Numbered from the stretch's first letter, positions 1 through 5,614 are shown. The stretch: DNA of 5,652 nucleotides from Ruminococcaceae bacterium UBA3220 (GCA_002363095.1 DEWC01000014.1:1-5652); one strand, 5' to 3'. Notes: generated by a model from the letters alone, not told the origin. A program made the numbers and translations.

Positions 1-227
1 GCTGTATTCTGGAACAGGGTCATCGGATCAATAAATATGCCCTCAATCATCGAGCCGTAAACGGTTAACGGACTTGCTTTGAACAATGCCATTCCAAGCA
101 CACCGACAAAAAGTAGAGCCGCAGCAATAGCACCTAAACGAATTGAAAGTGAACGAATAAACGAAGAAGAATCATTTTTAGTTATATGAAACAACGGTTC
201 TTTCTTAGTTGAATTATCTGCATTCAT
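1..227 (-). CDS. ABC transporter permease, N-terminal part (BMP/nucleoside-type importer)
   Basis: This is the start of a gene that runs off the left edge; 75 codons are visible. The protein opens MNADNSTKKEPLF, a polar cytoplasmic tail, and then has one clear hydrophobic segment at about residues 31-49 (rich in A, L, V and G), as expected for the first membrane helix of a permease. The ATG at 227-225 overlaps the TGA of the ATPase gene in an ATGA arrangement, which suggests translational coupling. AGGAGG at 240-235 lies 7 bases upstream and supports this start. In BMP-type importers (for example the B. subtilis nupNOPQ order) the ATPase gene is followed by two permease genes, and the position fits the first of these. 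The assignment rests mainly on gene order and the hydrophobic segment, because too little sequence is present for family motifs. An ATG at 223-221 is in another frame and is not used. Confidence 0.8.
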   Translation of the reverse strand, partial: MNADNSTKKEPLFHITKNDSSSFIRSLSIRLGAIAAALLFVGVLGMALFKASPLTVYGSMIEGIFIDPMTLFQNT

Positions 228-1816
228 GATTCTTCCTCCTTTAAATTACTGATTTCCCACTGTTCTTGGGTAAGATTGCTGTCTTTTGCTTTTCCGTAGT
301 CTTTTTGTTCTGATTTATCAAGAGAACCGGTCATCATAAGTCCGAGCTCTTCTTTTGTTGTTTTAGAGGCATGAACAACGCCCATAACCTTGCCGTGGCA
401 TAAAACCATAATTTTATCGCAAAGTGCCAGCATAACATCTAAGTCTTCACCGACAAAAAGAATGCCTGCACCCTTCTGCTTCTGCTCGTTTAAGATATCG
501 TATATTTGATAGGAAGAGTTTATATCGAGACCTCTTACAGGATAAGCGGTTATAATGACATTCGGTCCGGATTCGATTTCTCTGCCAACAAGAATTTTCT
601 GAACATTACCGCCCGACAATCTTCGAACCGGGGTTTCGGTCGAGGGGGTTACAATTGAAAGCTTTTCAATCAAATCAGAGGCTCTTTTGCGTGCGGATTT
701 TCTGTCAACAAACGGACCAAAGCCGTCACGATAGGTCTTAAGCATCATATTATCAGTTACCGAAAAAGACGGAGCAAGTCCCATTCCGAGTCGGTCCTCG
801 GGAATAAAACTCATTGATATTCCCCGTTTTATTATTTCTCTTGCGGGCATTCCGACGAGTGATTCCCCTTCATGCATTATTGCTCCGCCGGATATTTTAC
901 GAAGACCGGCGATAGCCTCGCATAGTTCTTTTTGTCCGCATCCGGTTATGCCGGCAACGCCGAGAATTTCGCCGCCTCTTATGTAGAAACTGACATTTTT
1001 AATCGCCTTTGTACCAACATCGGATTTTACGGTTAAATCCCTGATTTCCAATAAAGGTTTCTTCTTTTCAATCTTAATTCGGTCGATTTTAAGGTCGATT
1101 TTTTTCCCGACCATCATTTCGGTTAAATCTTTTTGAGTAGTTTCGGAAGTGTTAACAGTACCGATGTACTCCCCTTTCCTTAAAACGGAAACGCGGTCGG
1201 AAATTTCCAAAACTTCATTAAGTTTATGTGTGATTATAATGATTGCTTTTCCGTCTTCACGCATTTTTTTCAAGACCGTGAACAATTTGTCAATTTCCTG
1301 AGGAGTTAAAACCGCAGTGGGCTCATCAAGAATCAGGATATCAGCCCCGCGGTAAAGAACTTTTATAATCTCTACCGTCTGTTTTTCGGAAACAGACATA
1401 TCATAGATTTTCTTTTTGGGATCTATATCAAAACCGTATTTAGAGGCAATCTCTTTCACACGGGAATTTACGATTTTAGGTCTATACGGCTCATTGTTGC
1501 CGAGAATAATGTTTTCTGCGGCTGTAAAGGTATCAACAAGTTTAAAATGTTGATGAATCATACCTATTTTATACTTATAAGCATCCTTCGGCGATGCAAT
1601 AACAACGGGTTTACCGTCAATGAAGATTTCACCTTCATCAGGGAAATAAATACCGGAAATCATATTCATAAGCGTTGTTTTTCCGGAACCGTTTTCTCCC
1701 AAAAGTGAGAGAATTTCGCTCTTATACAATGTAAGCGAAACATGATTATTAGCTAATACTTTTGTTCCGAAACGCTTGGTTATATTTCGTAGTTCGAGAG
1801 CAATACTGTTATCCAT
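224..1816 (-). CDS. Sugar/nucleoside-type ABC transporter ATP-binding protein, two fused ATPase domains
   Basis: This 530-residue protein carries two nucleotide-binding domains in one chain, as in RbsA and the ATPases of BMP-dependent nucleoside importers (NupO/NupA type). Domain 1 has Walker A GENGSGKTT (residues 40-48), Q-loop Q89, signature SVSEKQ (141-146), Walker B ILILDEP (160-166) and the switch histidine in ITHKLNE (H197). Domain 2 begins near residue 256. It has a degenerate Walker A GITGCGQKEL (289-298) with no lysine, an intact signature LSGGNVQK (400-407) and a degenerate Walker B in which DEP is replaced by AYP (424-426). A degenerate second site is usual in this family, so one site should drive transport. 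The protein would sit on the inner face of the membrane and energise uptake of the ligand bound by the upstream lipoprotein. The ATG is supported by AAAGGGG at 1830-1824, 7 bases away. A charged tail of about 30 residues ends the protein. The family is certain; the purine substrate is inferred from neighbours. Confidence 0.95.
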   Translation of the reverse strand: MDNSIALELRNITKRFGTKVLANNHVSLTLYKSEILSLLGENGSGKTTLMNMISGIYFPDEGEIFIDGKPVVIASPKDAYKYKIGMIHQHFKLVDTFTAAENIILGNNEPYRPKIVNSRVKEIASKYGFDIDPKKKIYDMSVSEKQTVEIIKVLYRGADILILDEPTAVLTPQEIDKLFTVLKKMREDGKAIIIITHKLNEVLEISDRVSVLRKGEYIGTVNTSETTQKDLTEMMVGKKIDLKIDRIKIEKKKPLLEIRDLTVKSDVGTKAIKNVSFYIRGGEILGVAGITGCGQKELCEAIAGLRKISGGAIMHEGESLVGMPAREIIKRGISMSFIPEDRLGMGLAPSFSVTDNMMLKTYRDGFGPFVDRKSARKRASDLIEKLSIVTPSTETPVRRLSGGNVQKILVGREIESGPNVIITAYPVRGLDINSSYQIYDILNEQKQKGAGILFVGEDLDVMLALCDKIMVLCHGKVMGVVHASKTTKEELGLMMTGSLDKSEQKDYGKAKDSNLTQEQWEISNLKEEES

Positions 1817-1840
1817 AAACTAACCCCTTTAGGCAATAGA

Positions 1841-1875
1841 TAAAAAGGTAAAGCGGGGTTGAACCCGCTTTACCT
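1841..1875 (-). terminator. Intrinsic terminator between the BMP lipoprotein gene and the ATPase gene
   Basis: On the minus strand the RNA forms a 12-bp perfect stem (1875-1864 with 1857-1846, core GGTAAAGCGGG) closed by a 6-base loop, followed directly by five U residues (1846-1842). It begins 15 bases after the BMP stop codon and ends about 25 bases before the ATPase start. Because the ATPase gene has its own ribosome binding site but no visible promoter in this 73-base gap, the hairpin probably acts as a partial terminator or as a 3' stabiliser of the upstream message. Either would keep the binding protein in excess over the transporter. Confidence 0.8.
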
Positions 1876-1889
1876 ATAAGGTGTTACAA

Positions 1890-3098
1890 TTAGTCGCCGT
1901 AATTACGGTCGAGCAATGTAATACCATCAATTTCCATATCAAAATACGGAGCGGAGCGTTTCTTAGATTCATAGAAGATACCGTCTTCTATAACCTCGGT
2001 CTCGTGTTCAAAATCCGGGTCAAAGTCAACATCGGCTTTGTAGGAGTCAATCTTTTTGCCGCCAACGGTAAATGTGGAGGTATCAAAAACATTAATCTCG
2101 CCGTTTTTGAGTTTATCCGCAGCAGCATCAATTGCTTCCTGAGTGCCTTCGGCGGCAACCTTGGTGTTAACATCTAAAACTTTAACGGAACCGTTTTCAA
2201 GAGTGCCTGTCCAGTCTTTGTCGATTACTTTGCCGTCAACTGTGCACTTAATCATATATTCAAAATAAGGAGCCCAGTCAATTTTAGAAGCAACTATATA
2301 AGTGTTAGGACCGACATTTTCGGTAGAACCGTTGTAGGAAACATTGGGTACGCCTGCTTTTTCACAAGCCTCGGGAGCGCCATAAGAGTCAGCGTGCTGT
2401 GAAATGAGCTTGCAACCGCCCGATATCAAGGTTTCAGCGGCAACCTTTTCTTTATCGTAGTCATACCATGAACCTGTAAATGTAACATTCATCTTTACGG
2501 TCGGGCAAACGGATTTTGCACCGAGATAGAATGAAGTGTAACCGGACATAACCTCAGCATATGTGTAAGCGCCTACATAACCCATAAGGGCTTCTTCTTT
2601 TTTAATCTCTCCGGCGTCAATCATCTTCTGGAGTTTCATACCGGCTGCAATTCCCGCAAGATAACGACCTTCGTAAATAGAAGCAAATGCGTTAGAGAAA
2701 TTATCAAGTTTAACTGTGTGAGCCTTAGTGCCGGTTGCGTGGCAGAATTTAACATCCTTAAATTCTTTGGCTGCCTTAATCAAATAGTCTTCATGACCGA
2801 AAGAGTCGGCAAAAACTACATTACAACCTTTTTTTGCAAGCTGTTTAGCGGTATCATAGCATTCCTTGGTCTCGTCAATACCTGTTTTGAGTATAACCTG
2901 ATCTTTTTTAAGGCCAAGATTATCAATTGCGCGATACATACCGTCGATAAAGTTCTTGTCATAAGTAGAGTTTTCATCGTGGAGAGTAATGAGACCGATT
3001 TTTACATTATCCATACTAATCTTCTCATTGCTCTTACCGCATGCGGCAAACGACATTGCCATAATCAGTACAAGGGCGAGTGCTAAAAGTTTTTTCAT
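1890..3098 (-). CDS. BMP-family (PnrA/Med-like) substrate-binding lipoprotein, probably purine-specific
   Basis: This 402-residue protein is the extracytoplasmic capture component of the importer encoded downstream. It starts with a typical lipoprotein signal: KK at residues 2-3, a hydrophobic core to about residue 17, and a lipobox FAAC with the lipidated cysteine at C20. The mature part has the BMP (basic membrane protein) pattern: KIGLITLHDE near residues 33-42, the segment EGRYLAGIAAGM (143-154), MGYVGAYTYAEVMSGY (172-187), and GSWYDYDKEK (209-218) followed by ISQHADSYGA (232-241). Known members bind purine nucleosides or nucleobases. The riboswitch and xpt upstream argue for a purine ligand here, but the exact one cannot be read. 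The chosen ATG at 3098 has GGAGG 8 bases upstream; an in-frame TTG at 3113 lies on that site and would add five residues ahead of the signal peptide. At 402 residues it is somewhat longer than many members, with an extra C-terminal stretch after about residue 365. It lies 41 bases after xpt with no terminator between them, so the two are probably co-transcribed. Confidence 0.93.
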   Translation of the reverse strand: MKKLLALALVLIMAMSFAACGKSNEKISMDNVKIGLITLHDENSTYDKNFIDGMYRAIDNLGLKKDQVILKTGIDETKECYDTAKQLAKKGCNVVFADSFGHEDYLIKAAKEFKDVKFCHATGTKAHTVKLDNFSNAFASIYEGRYLAGIAAGMKLQKMIDAGEIKKEEALMGYVGAYTYAEVMSGYTSFYLGAKSVCPTVKMNVTFTGSWYDYDKEKVAAETLISGGCKLISQHADSYGAPEACEKAGVPNVSYNGSTENVGPNTYIVASKIDWAPYFEYMIKCTVDGKVIDKDWTGTLENGSVKVLDVNTKVAAEGTQEAIDAAADKLKNGEINVFDTSTFTVGGKKIDSYKADVDFDPDFEHETEVIEDGIFYESKKRSAPYFDMEIDGITLLDRNYGD

Positions 3099-3106
3099 TT
3101 TTGATT

Positions 3107-3111
3107 CCTCC
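3107..3111 (-). promoter_or_regulatory. Ribosome binding site of the BMP lipoprotein gene
   Basis: GGAGG on the minus strand lies 8 bases ahead of the ATG at 3098. It overlaps the alternative in-frame TTG at 3113, which therefore cannot be the functional start. This fixes the signal peptide as beginning MKKLL. Confidence 0.85.
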
Positions 3112-3139
3112 AAAAATAAATGAAATTTTGTATGTAAAA

Positions 3140-3715
3140 TTAATTACATCTGAAAGTAATGCCTTCGGGAGACATTTTTTCAATGATCGCCAGGGATTCA
3201 ATTCTAATTCCCTTGTCCCGAAGTTTATCGCCACCGTGCTGGAAGCCTTTTTCGATGGCACAGGTGCAACCTACAAGCGTTGCCCCTGATTTATTTACGA
3301 TTTCAATCAACCCGTCAAGCGCGTTTCCGTTAGCAAGAAAATCATCGACAATGACAATCCTGTCATTTTTGTCCAGAAACTCGGTTGGAACTATTATGTT
3401 ATAGTTAAGTTGATGCGTGAAAGAAAAGGCGGAAGCCGAATAAACATCGCCGTTTATATTAGTGGTTCGGTGTTTTTTAGCAAAAACAACAGGACATCCA
3501 ATCTTTTGAGCTGCCGCAAAAGCAATGGCAATACCGGAGGTTTCAATAGTTAAAATTTTTGTTACATTATCATTACGGTATATATCGGCAATTTCGGAGC
3601 CCATTTTACCGATGAAATCAACATCAAGCTTTTGGTTTAAAAAAGAAGCGACTTTCAGAATATTACCGTCAAGAACCGTACCCTCTTTTAGGATTTTTTC
3701 TTCAAGTAATTTCAT
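3140..3715 (-). CDS. xpt: Xanthine phosphoribosyltransferase
   Basis: This 191-residue cytoplasmic enzyme should transfer phosphoribose from PRPP to xanthine (and possibly guanine or hypoxanthine), giving XMP for purine salvage. Length and sequence match B. subtilis Xpt (194 residues) along the whole chain. Visible landmarks are ILKVASFLNQKLD (19-31), TIETSGIA (56-63), FAKKHRT (78-84), the PRPP-binding motif VIVDDFLANG (121-130) and IEKGFQ (154-159). The start is the ATG at 3715, with GGAGG 8 bases upstream at 3728-3724. An upstream in-frame TTG at 3733 falls inside the terminator U-tract and leaves no room for a ribosome binding site. The gene lies immediately behind a purine riboswitch and its terminator, the classic arrangement for xpt in Bacillota, and is followed by the BMP importer genes. 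No key residue appears missing. Confidence 0.96.
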   Translation of the reverse strand: MKLLEEKILKEGTVLDGNILKVASFLNQKLDVDFIGKMGSEIADIYRNDNVTKILTIETSGIAIAFAAAQKIGCPVVFAKKHRTTNINGDVYSASAFSFTHQLNYNIIVPTEFLDKNDRIVIVDDFLANGNALDGLIEIVNKSGATLVGCTCAIEKGFQHGGDKLRDKGIRIESLAIIEKMSPEGITFRCN

Positions 3716-3723
3716 AAAAATCG

Positions 3724-3728
3724 CCTCC
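3724..3728 (-). promoter_or_regulatory. Ribosome binding site of xpt
   Basis: GGAGG on the minus strand lies 8 bases before the ATG at 3715 and just 3' of the riboswitch terminator U-tract, so it is transcribed only when the terminator is passed. It decides the xpt start in favour of the ATG over the upstream TTG. Confidence 0.85.
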
Positions 3729-3731
3729 AAC

Positions 3732-3763
3732 AAAAAAGCAAGCTTTAAAAATATAAAGCTTGC
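3732..3763 (-). terminator. Riboswitch-controlled intrinsic terminator ahead of xpt
   Basis: On the minus strand a perfect 10-bp stem (GCAAGCTTTA at 3763-3754 with its complement at 3747-3738) encloses a 6-base loop and runs straight into six U residues (3737-3732). It lies between the guanine aptamer and the xpt ribosome binding site. This is the expected OFF structure of the expression platform: transcription should stop here when the ligand stabilises the aptamer. Confidence 0.9.
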
Positions 3764-3778
3764 GATAAATCAAAAACT

Positions 3779-3803
3779 ACACTACCGAAAATAGCGGTAA
3801 TGT
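3779..3803 (-). other. Intermediate hairpin in the riboswitch expression platform
   Basis: Between the aptamer and the terminator the minus-strand RNA can form a 9-bp stem (ACATTACCG at 3803-3795 with CGGTAGTGT at 3787-3779, one G-U pair) around a 7-base loop. It has no U-tract and is not itself a terminator. Its 3' arm CGGTAG is also complementary to CTACCG in the aptamer (J2/3 into P3), so it might take part in switching or simply act as a spacer. Confidence 0.55.
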
Positions 3804-3808
3804 TAAAA

Positions 3809-3876
3809 TGTCAATAGTCACAACTGTGGCGTTGCGGTAGAAACATTCGGGCCGTTTATCCGAACATATATCGACA
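3809..3876 (-). promoter_or_regulatory. Purine (guanine-type) riboswitch aptamer
   Basis: The 68-base minus-strand element folds as a purine aptamer. P1 is TGTCGATA (3876-3869) with TATTGACA (3816-3809), 8 bp with one G-U. P2 is TTCGG (3864-3860) with CCGAA (3850-3846). J2/3 contains the invariant GTTTCTACC (3844-3836). P3 is CGCAAC (3836-3831) with GTTGTG (3824-3819). The base that sets specificity, equivalent to position 74, is C (3817), which in this class pairs with guanine, hypoxanthine or xanthine; a U would mean adenine. L2 (9 bases) holds GG and L3 (6 bases) holds CC, matching the two G-C pairs of the loop-loop contact, although both loops depart from the usual sequences. It sits 3' of a strong promoter and 5' of a terminator and xpt, and should switch off the operon when purine bases are abundant. 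Confidence 0.92.
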
Positions 3877-3899
3877 AGCGCTATTAAGTTTACGAGTGA

Positions 3900-3928
3900 A
3901 TGATAACATACGCGGAAATAATTGTCAA
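3900..3928 (-). promoter_or_regulatory. Sigma-A promoter of the riboswitch-xpt-importer operon
   Basis: On the minus strand a perfect -35 box TTGACA (3928-3923) is separated by 17 bases from a -10 box TATCAT (3905-3900), which is preceded by TG in the extended -10 position. Transcription should start near 3893, leaving about 15 bases before aptamer helix P1. No operator is evident, so control is probably mainly by the riboswitch. The rest of the gap between xpt and the flavoprotein gene (3716-4024) holds the riboswitch parts listed separately and an AT-rich stretch (3929-3990) in which I see nothing else. Confidence 0.85.
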
Positions 3929-3990
3929 CAAAAAATACGACATTTTTTTCAAGTTTGTAAATTATGCAAAAAACAAAATAAACAAAACTG

Positions 3991-4019
3991 AAAAATTTAA
4001 GTACTTTTTACAAAAGCAC
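3991..4019 (-). terminator. Weak possible terminator after the FAD oxidoreductase gene
   Basis: Five bases after the flavoprotein stop codon the minus-strand RNA can form an 8-bp stem (GTGCTTTT at 4019-4012 with AAAAGTAC at 4008-4001, one G-U pair) with a 3-base loop, followed by TTAAATTTTT. The stem is AT-rich and the U-tract is interrupted, so termination may be inefficient and some transcripts could continue into the xpt operon. Confidence 0.4.
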
Positions 4020-4024
4020 AATAT

Positions 4025-5407
4025 TTAGGCGTTCCCTGAGATACAATCCGCAACATATATACCCATAGCGCCAGACTGGGAAAGACCGCGACAAATACCG
4101 CTTCCGTCACCGACGATATATATATTGTCAATAAGTTCAAATTTGTTATTCATAAAGACGGGGCGTATGGAATAATACTTGCTTTCACATCCGTAAAGAA
4201 GAGTGTCATCGTTTGCCGTTCCGGGCGCAACTTTATCAAGAGCGTATATCGTTTCAATAATATTAGTCAAAATTCTGTGCGGCAAGCAAAGTGAAATATC
4301 TCCGGCTGTAGCGCGCAGTGTCGGAATAACGGTGTTTTGTGCAAGACGGTGCTCGTTAGTTCGGCGCCCTCTTATGAGATCTCCGAAGCGCTGGACCAAC
4401 ACATTGCCGTTACCTATCATATTTGCAAGACTTGAAATGCTTTCGGCATACTCGGTAGGTTGATTAAACGGTTCAGTGAACCTGATGCTTGAAAGTATTG
4501 CAAAATTACAGTTATCCGTCTTTTTATCCTTTTGTGCAAATGAATGGCCGTTTGCGGTGATAATGCCGCGGTTATTCTCTGCCGAGACAAGCCCGCCCTG
4601 GTTAAAACAGAACATTCTGCACCTGTCCTCAAATGTTTTTGTTTTATAAAGAATTTTAGGCTCATAGATTTTTGAGGAAAACTCACGCCAAATAATATCC
4701 TTCATCTCAACTCGAACACCGATATCGACATGATTGGATTTCATCTTAACATTATTGTCATTACAGAATTTTGAGACAAAACCGGCTCCGGAGCGACCGG
4801 TCGCGATTATTATGTATTTAGAGTAAAACACCTCGCCGTTTGCATATTCAAGAGAGTATCCGTCATGAGTTTTTTTAATTGAAAGACAGTCATAAAACTT
4901 ATAAAGTTCGGTGCCTGATGACTTTATGGCTTCAATAAGGTTTTTCATTGTGAGAAAATTATTGTCAGTTCCGAGATGCTTAACGTTCATATCGAGCAAA
5001 CGAAGATTATTTTGCAGGCATTTAAGTTTAAGTTCTTCATTAGACTTGTACATAACGGGAGCGCCCGAAGTGCAGTACATATTGAGAATTTCGTCAACTT
5101 CATCGATATATTTTATCGCAACATCATCGCCGAGTTCCTCGCCTAATGTGCCGCCGTACGACGTTCCAAGATTGAACTTTCCGTCGGAAAAAGCGCCCGC
5201 GCCCGCAAAACCGTTGGTTATACTGCAAATCTTACAGTGAACACACTTTTTCTCTTTGTTGGCAGGACAAGATCTTTCTTCAAGCGAGTTTCCCTTTTCG
5301 GTAATCGCAATTTTCATTTCGGGATTAAGCTTACGAAGCCGATAAGCCGCCATTAGCCCTCCGATACCTCCGCCGATAATCACCGTGTCAAATTTGAAAG
5401 TTGACAT
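4025..5407 (-). CDS. FAD-dependent oxidoreductase with a cysteine cluster (COG2509-like)
   Basis: This 460-residue predicted soluble flavoprotein begins with a Rossmann dinucleotide-binding fold: GGGIGG at residues 12-17 and an acidic residue ending the second strand (E37 in ITEKG). A cysteine cluster follows, C47-X7-C55-X2-C58-X2-C61, leading into the segment GFAGAGAFSDGKFNL (66-80). Further FAD-fold landmarks are IIIATGRSG (199-207) and the C-terminal IVGDGSG (431-437) followed by GLSQSGAMG (441-449). This layout fits the uncharacterised FAD-dependent dehydrogenases grouped as COG2509. The substrate is unknown, and the cysteines could hold an Fe-S cluster or zinc, or be redox-active; none of these is shown. 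The ATG at 5407 has AGGGTG 8 bases upstream. The gene has its own promoter and a separate leader hairpin, so it is probably a single-gene unit unrelated to the purine operon downstream. Confidence 0.9.
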   Translation of the reverse strand: MSTFKFDTVIIGGGIGGLMAAYRLRKLNPEMKIAITEKGNSLEERSCPANKEKKCVHCKICSITNGFAGAGAFSDGKFNLGTSYGGTLGEELGDDVAIKYIDEVDEILNMYCTSGAPVMYKSNEELKLKCLQNNLRLLDMNVKHLGTDNNFLTMKNLIEAIKSSGTELYKFYDCLSIKKTHDGYSLEYANGEVFYSKYIIIATGRSGAGFVSKFCNDNNVKMKSNHVDIGVRVEMKDIIWREFSSKIYEPKILYKTKTFEDRCRMFCFNQGGLVSAENNRGIITANGHSFAQKDKKTDNCNFAILSSIRFTEPFNQPTEYAESISSLANMIGNGNVLVQRFGDLIRGRRTNEHRLAQNTVIPTLRATAGDISLCLPHRILTNIIETIYALDKVAPGTANDDTLLYGCESKYYSIRPVFMNNKFELIDNIYIVGDGSGICRGLSQSGAMGIYVADCISGNA

Positions 5408-5420
5408 TAAAAATTCACCC

Positions 5421-5461
5421 TAAAAATAAAATAAAGGGAATTGCCAAGGCAATACCCCTTT
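5421..5461 (-). other. Terminator-like leader hairpin of the FAD oxidoreductase gene
   Basis: On the minus strand AAAGGGG-T-ATTGC (5461-5449) pairs with GCAATTCCCTTT (5444-5433): 12 bp with one bulged U, one G-U pair and a 4-base loop. ATTTTATTTTTA (5432-5421) follows and runs into the ribosome binding site. The predicted transcript start is only a base or two upstream, so this would be the first structure in the message. It could be an attenuator, a 5' stabilising stem, or a terminator for read-through from the right. No aptamer fits in so short a leader. Confidence 0.6.
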
Positions 5462-5469
5462 GCTTTAAT

Positions 5470-5497
5470 ATTTTAGCATAAAAGAACTAAATGTCAA
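5470..5497 (-). promoter_or_regulatory. Sigma-A promoter of the FAD oxidoreductase gene
   Basis: On the minus strand TTGACA (5497-5492) and TAAAAT (5475-5470) are separated by 16 bases, with TG in the extended -10 position. Initiation should fall near 5463, placing the leader hairpin at the very 5' end of the message. The -35 boxes of this promoter and the plus-strand promoter are about 50 bases apart, back to back. Confidence 0.8.
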
Positions 5498-5546
5498 TAG
5501 CTTTAAACGAACAAATAAAAAAATGCCGTAAAATATTTTTTATAAA

Positions 5547-5575
5547 TTGAAAAATTGAATAAAAAGTGATATAAT
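5547..5575 (+). promoter_or_regulatory. Sigma-A promoter of the plus-strand gene at the right edge
   Basis: TTGAAA (5547-5552), a 17-base spacer and a perfect TATAAT (5570-5575) with TG in the extended -10 position make a strong predicted promoter. Transcription would begin about 5582, giving a short leader before the start codon at 5615. Confidence 0.85.
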
Positions 5576-5614
5576 GAAACGAAATAAAACAAAATAATAT
5601 TTCGGTAGGTAAAA

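Larger units (their letters stand above)
3758..3879 (-). promoter_or_regulatory. Predicted antiterminator pairing of the xpt riboswitch
   Basis: The minus-strand segment GCTTGTCGATA (3879-3869) contains the whole 5' strand of aptamer helix P1. It can pair with TATCGCAAGC (3767-3758), which contains the first six bases of the terminator stem. The helix has 10 pairs with one bulged U, and two more pairs are possible beyond a mismatch. This fold excludes both P1 and the terminator, so it is a credible ligand-free ON state. It is inferred from complementarity only; no energies were calculated. Confidence 0.6.

Noticed and set aside
1881..3086. Plus-strand open frames inside the lipoprotein gene (1881-2177 and 2718-3086)
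   Set aside because: They lie antisense to a clearly coding, family-matching gene, lack convincing ribosome binding sites, and have compositions typical of reverse-strand reading of a real gene.
3716..3733. Alternative TTG start that would lengthen Xpt by six residues
   Set aside because: It falls in the terminator U-tract and overlaps the ribosome binding site; the ATG at 3715 has ideal spacing and matches the length of known Xpt.
3788..3814. Possible second promoter within the riboswitch: TTGACA in the 3' strand of P1 followed by TATTTT
   Set aside because: The spacer is only 15 bases and the -10 match is poor. The TTGACA is explained by pairing in P1.
3929..3990. AT-rich stretch upstream of the operon promoter as a UP element or regulator site
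   Set aside because: Short A and T runs are present, but the whole intergenic region is AT-rich and no distinct palindrome or repeat stands out.
4203..5240. Open frames on both strands inside the flavoprotein gene (4203-4463, 4417-4686, 4911-5240)
   Set aside because: All overlap the conserved FAD-dependent protein and have no recognisable motifs or initiation signals of their own.
5433..5461. Leader hairpin read as a plus-strand terminator
   Set aside because: No plus-strand gene ends upstream of it, and the downstream plus-strand bases (GCTTTAATATTTT) are a poorer U-tract than on the minus strand.
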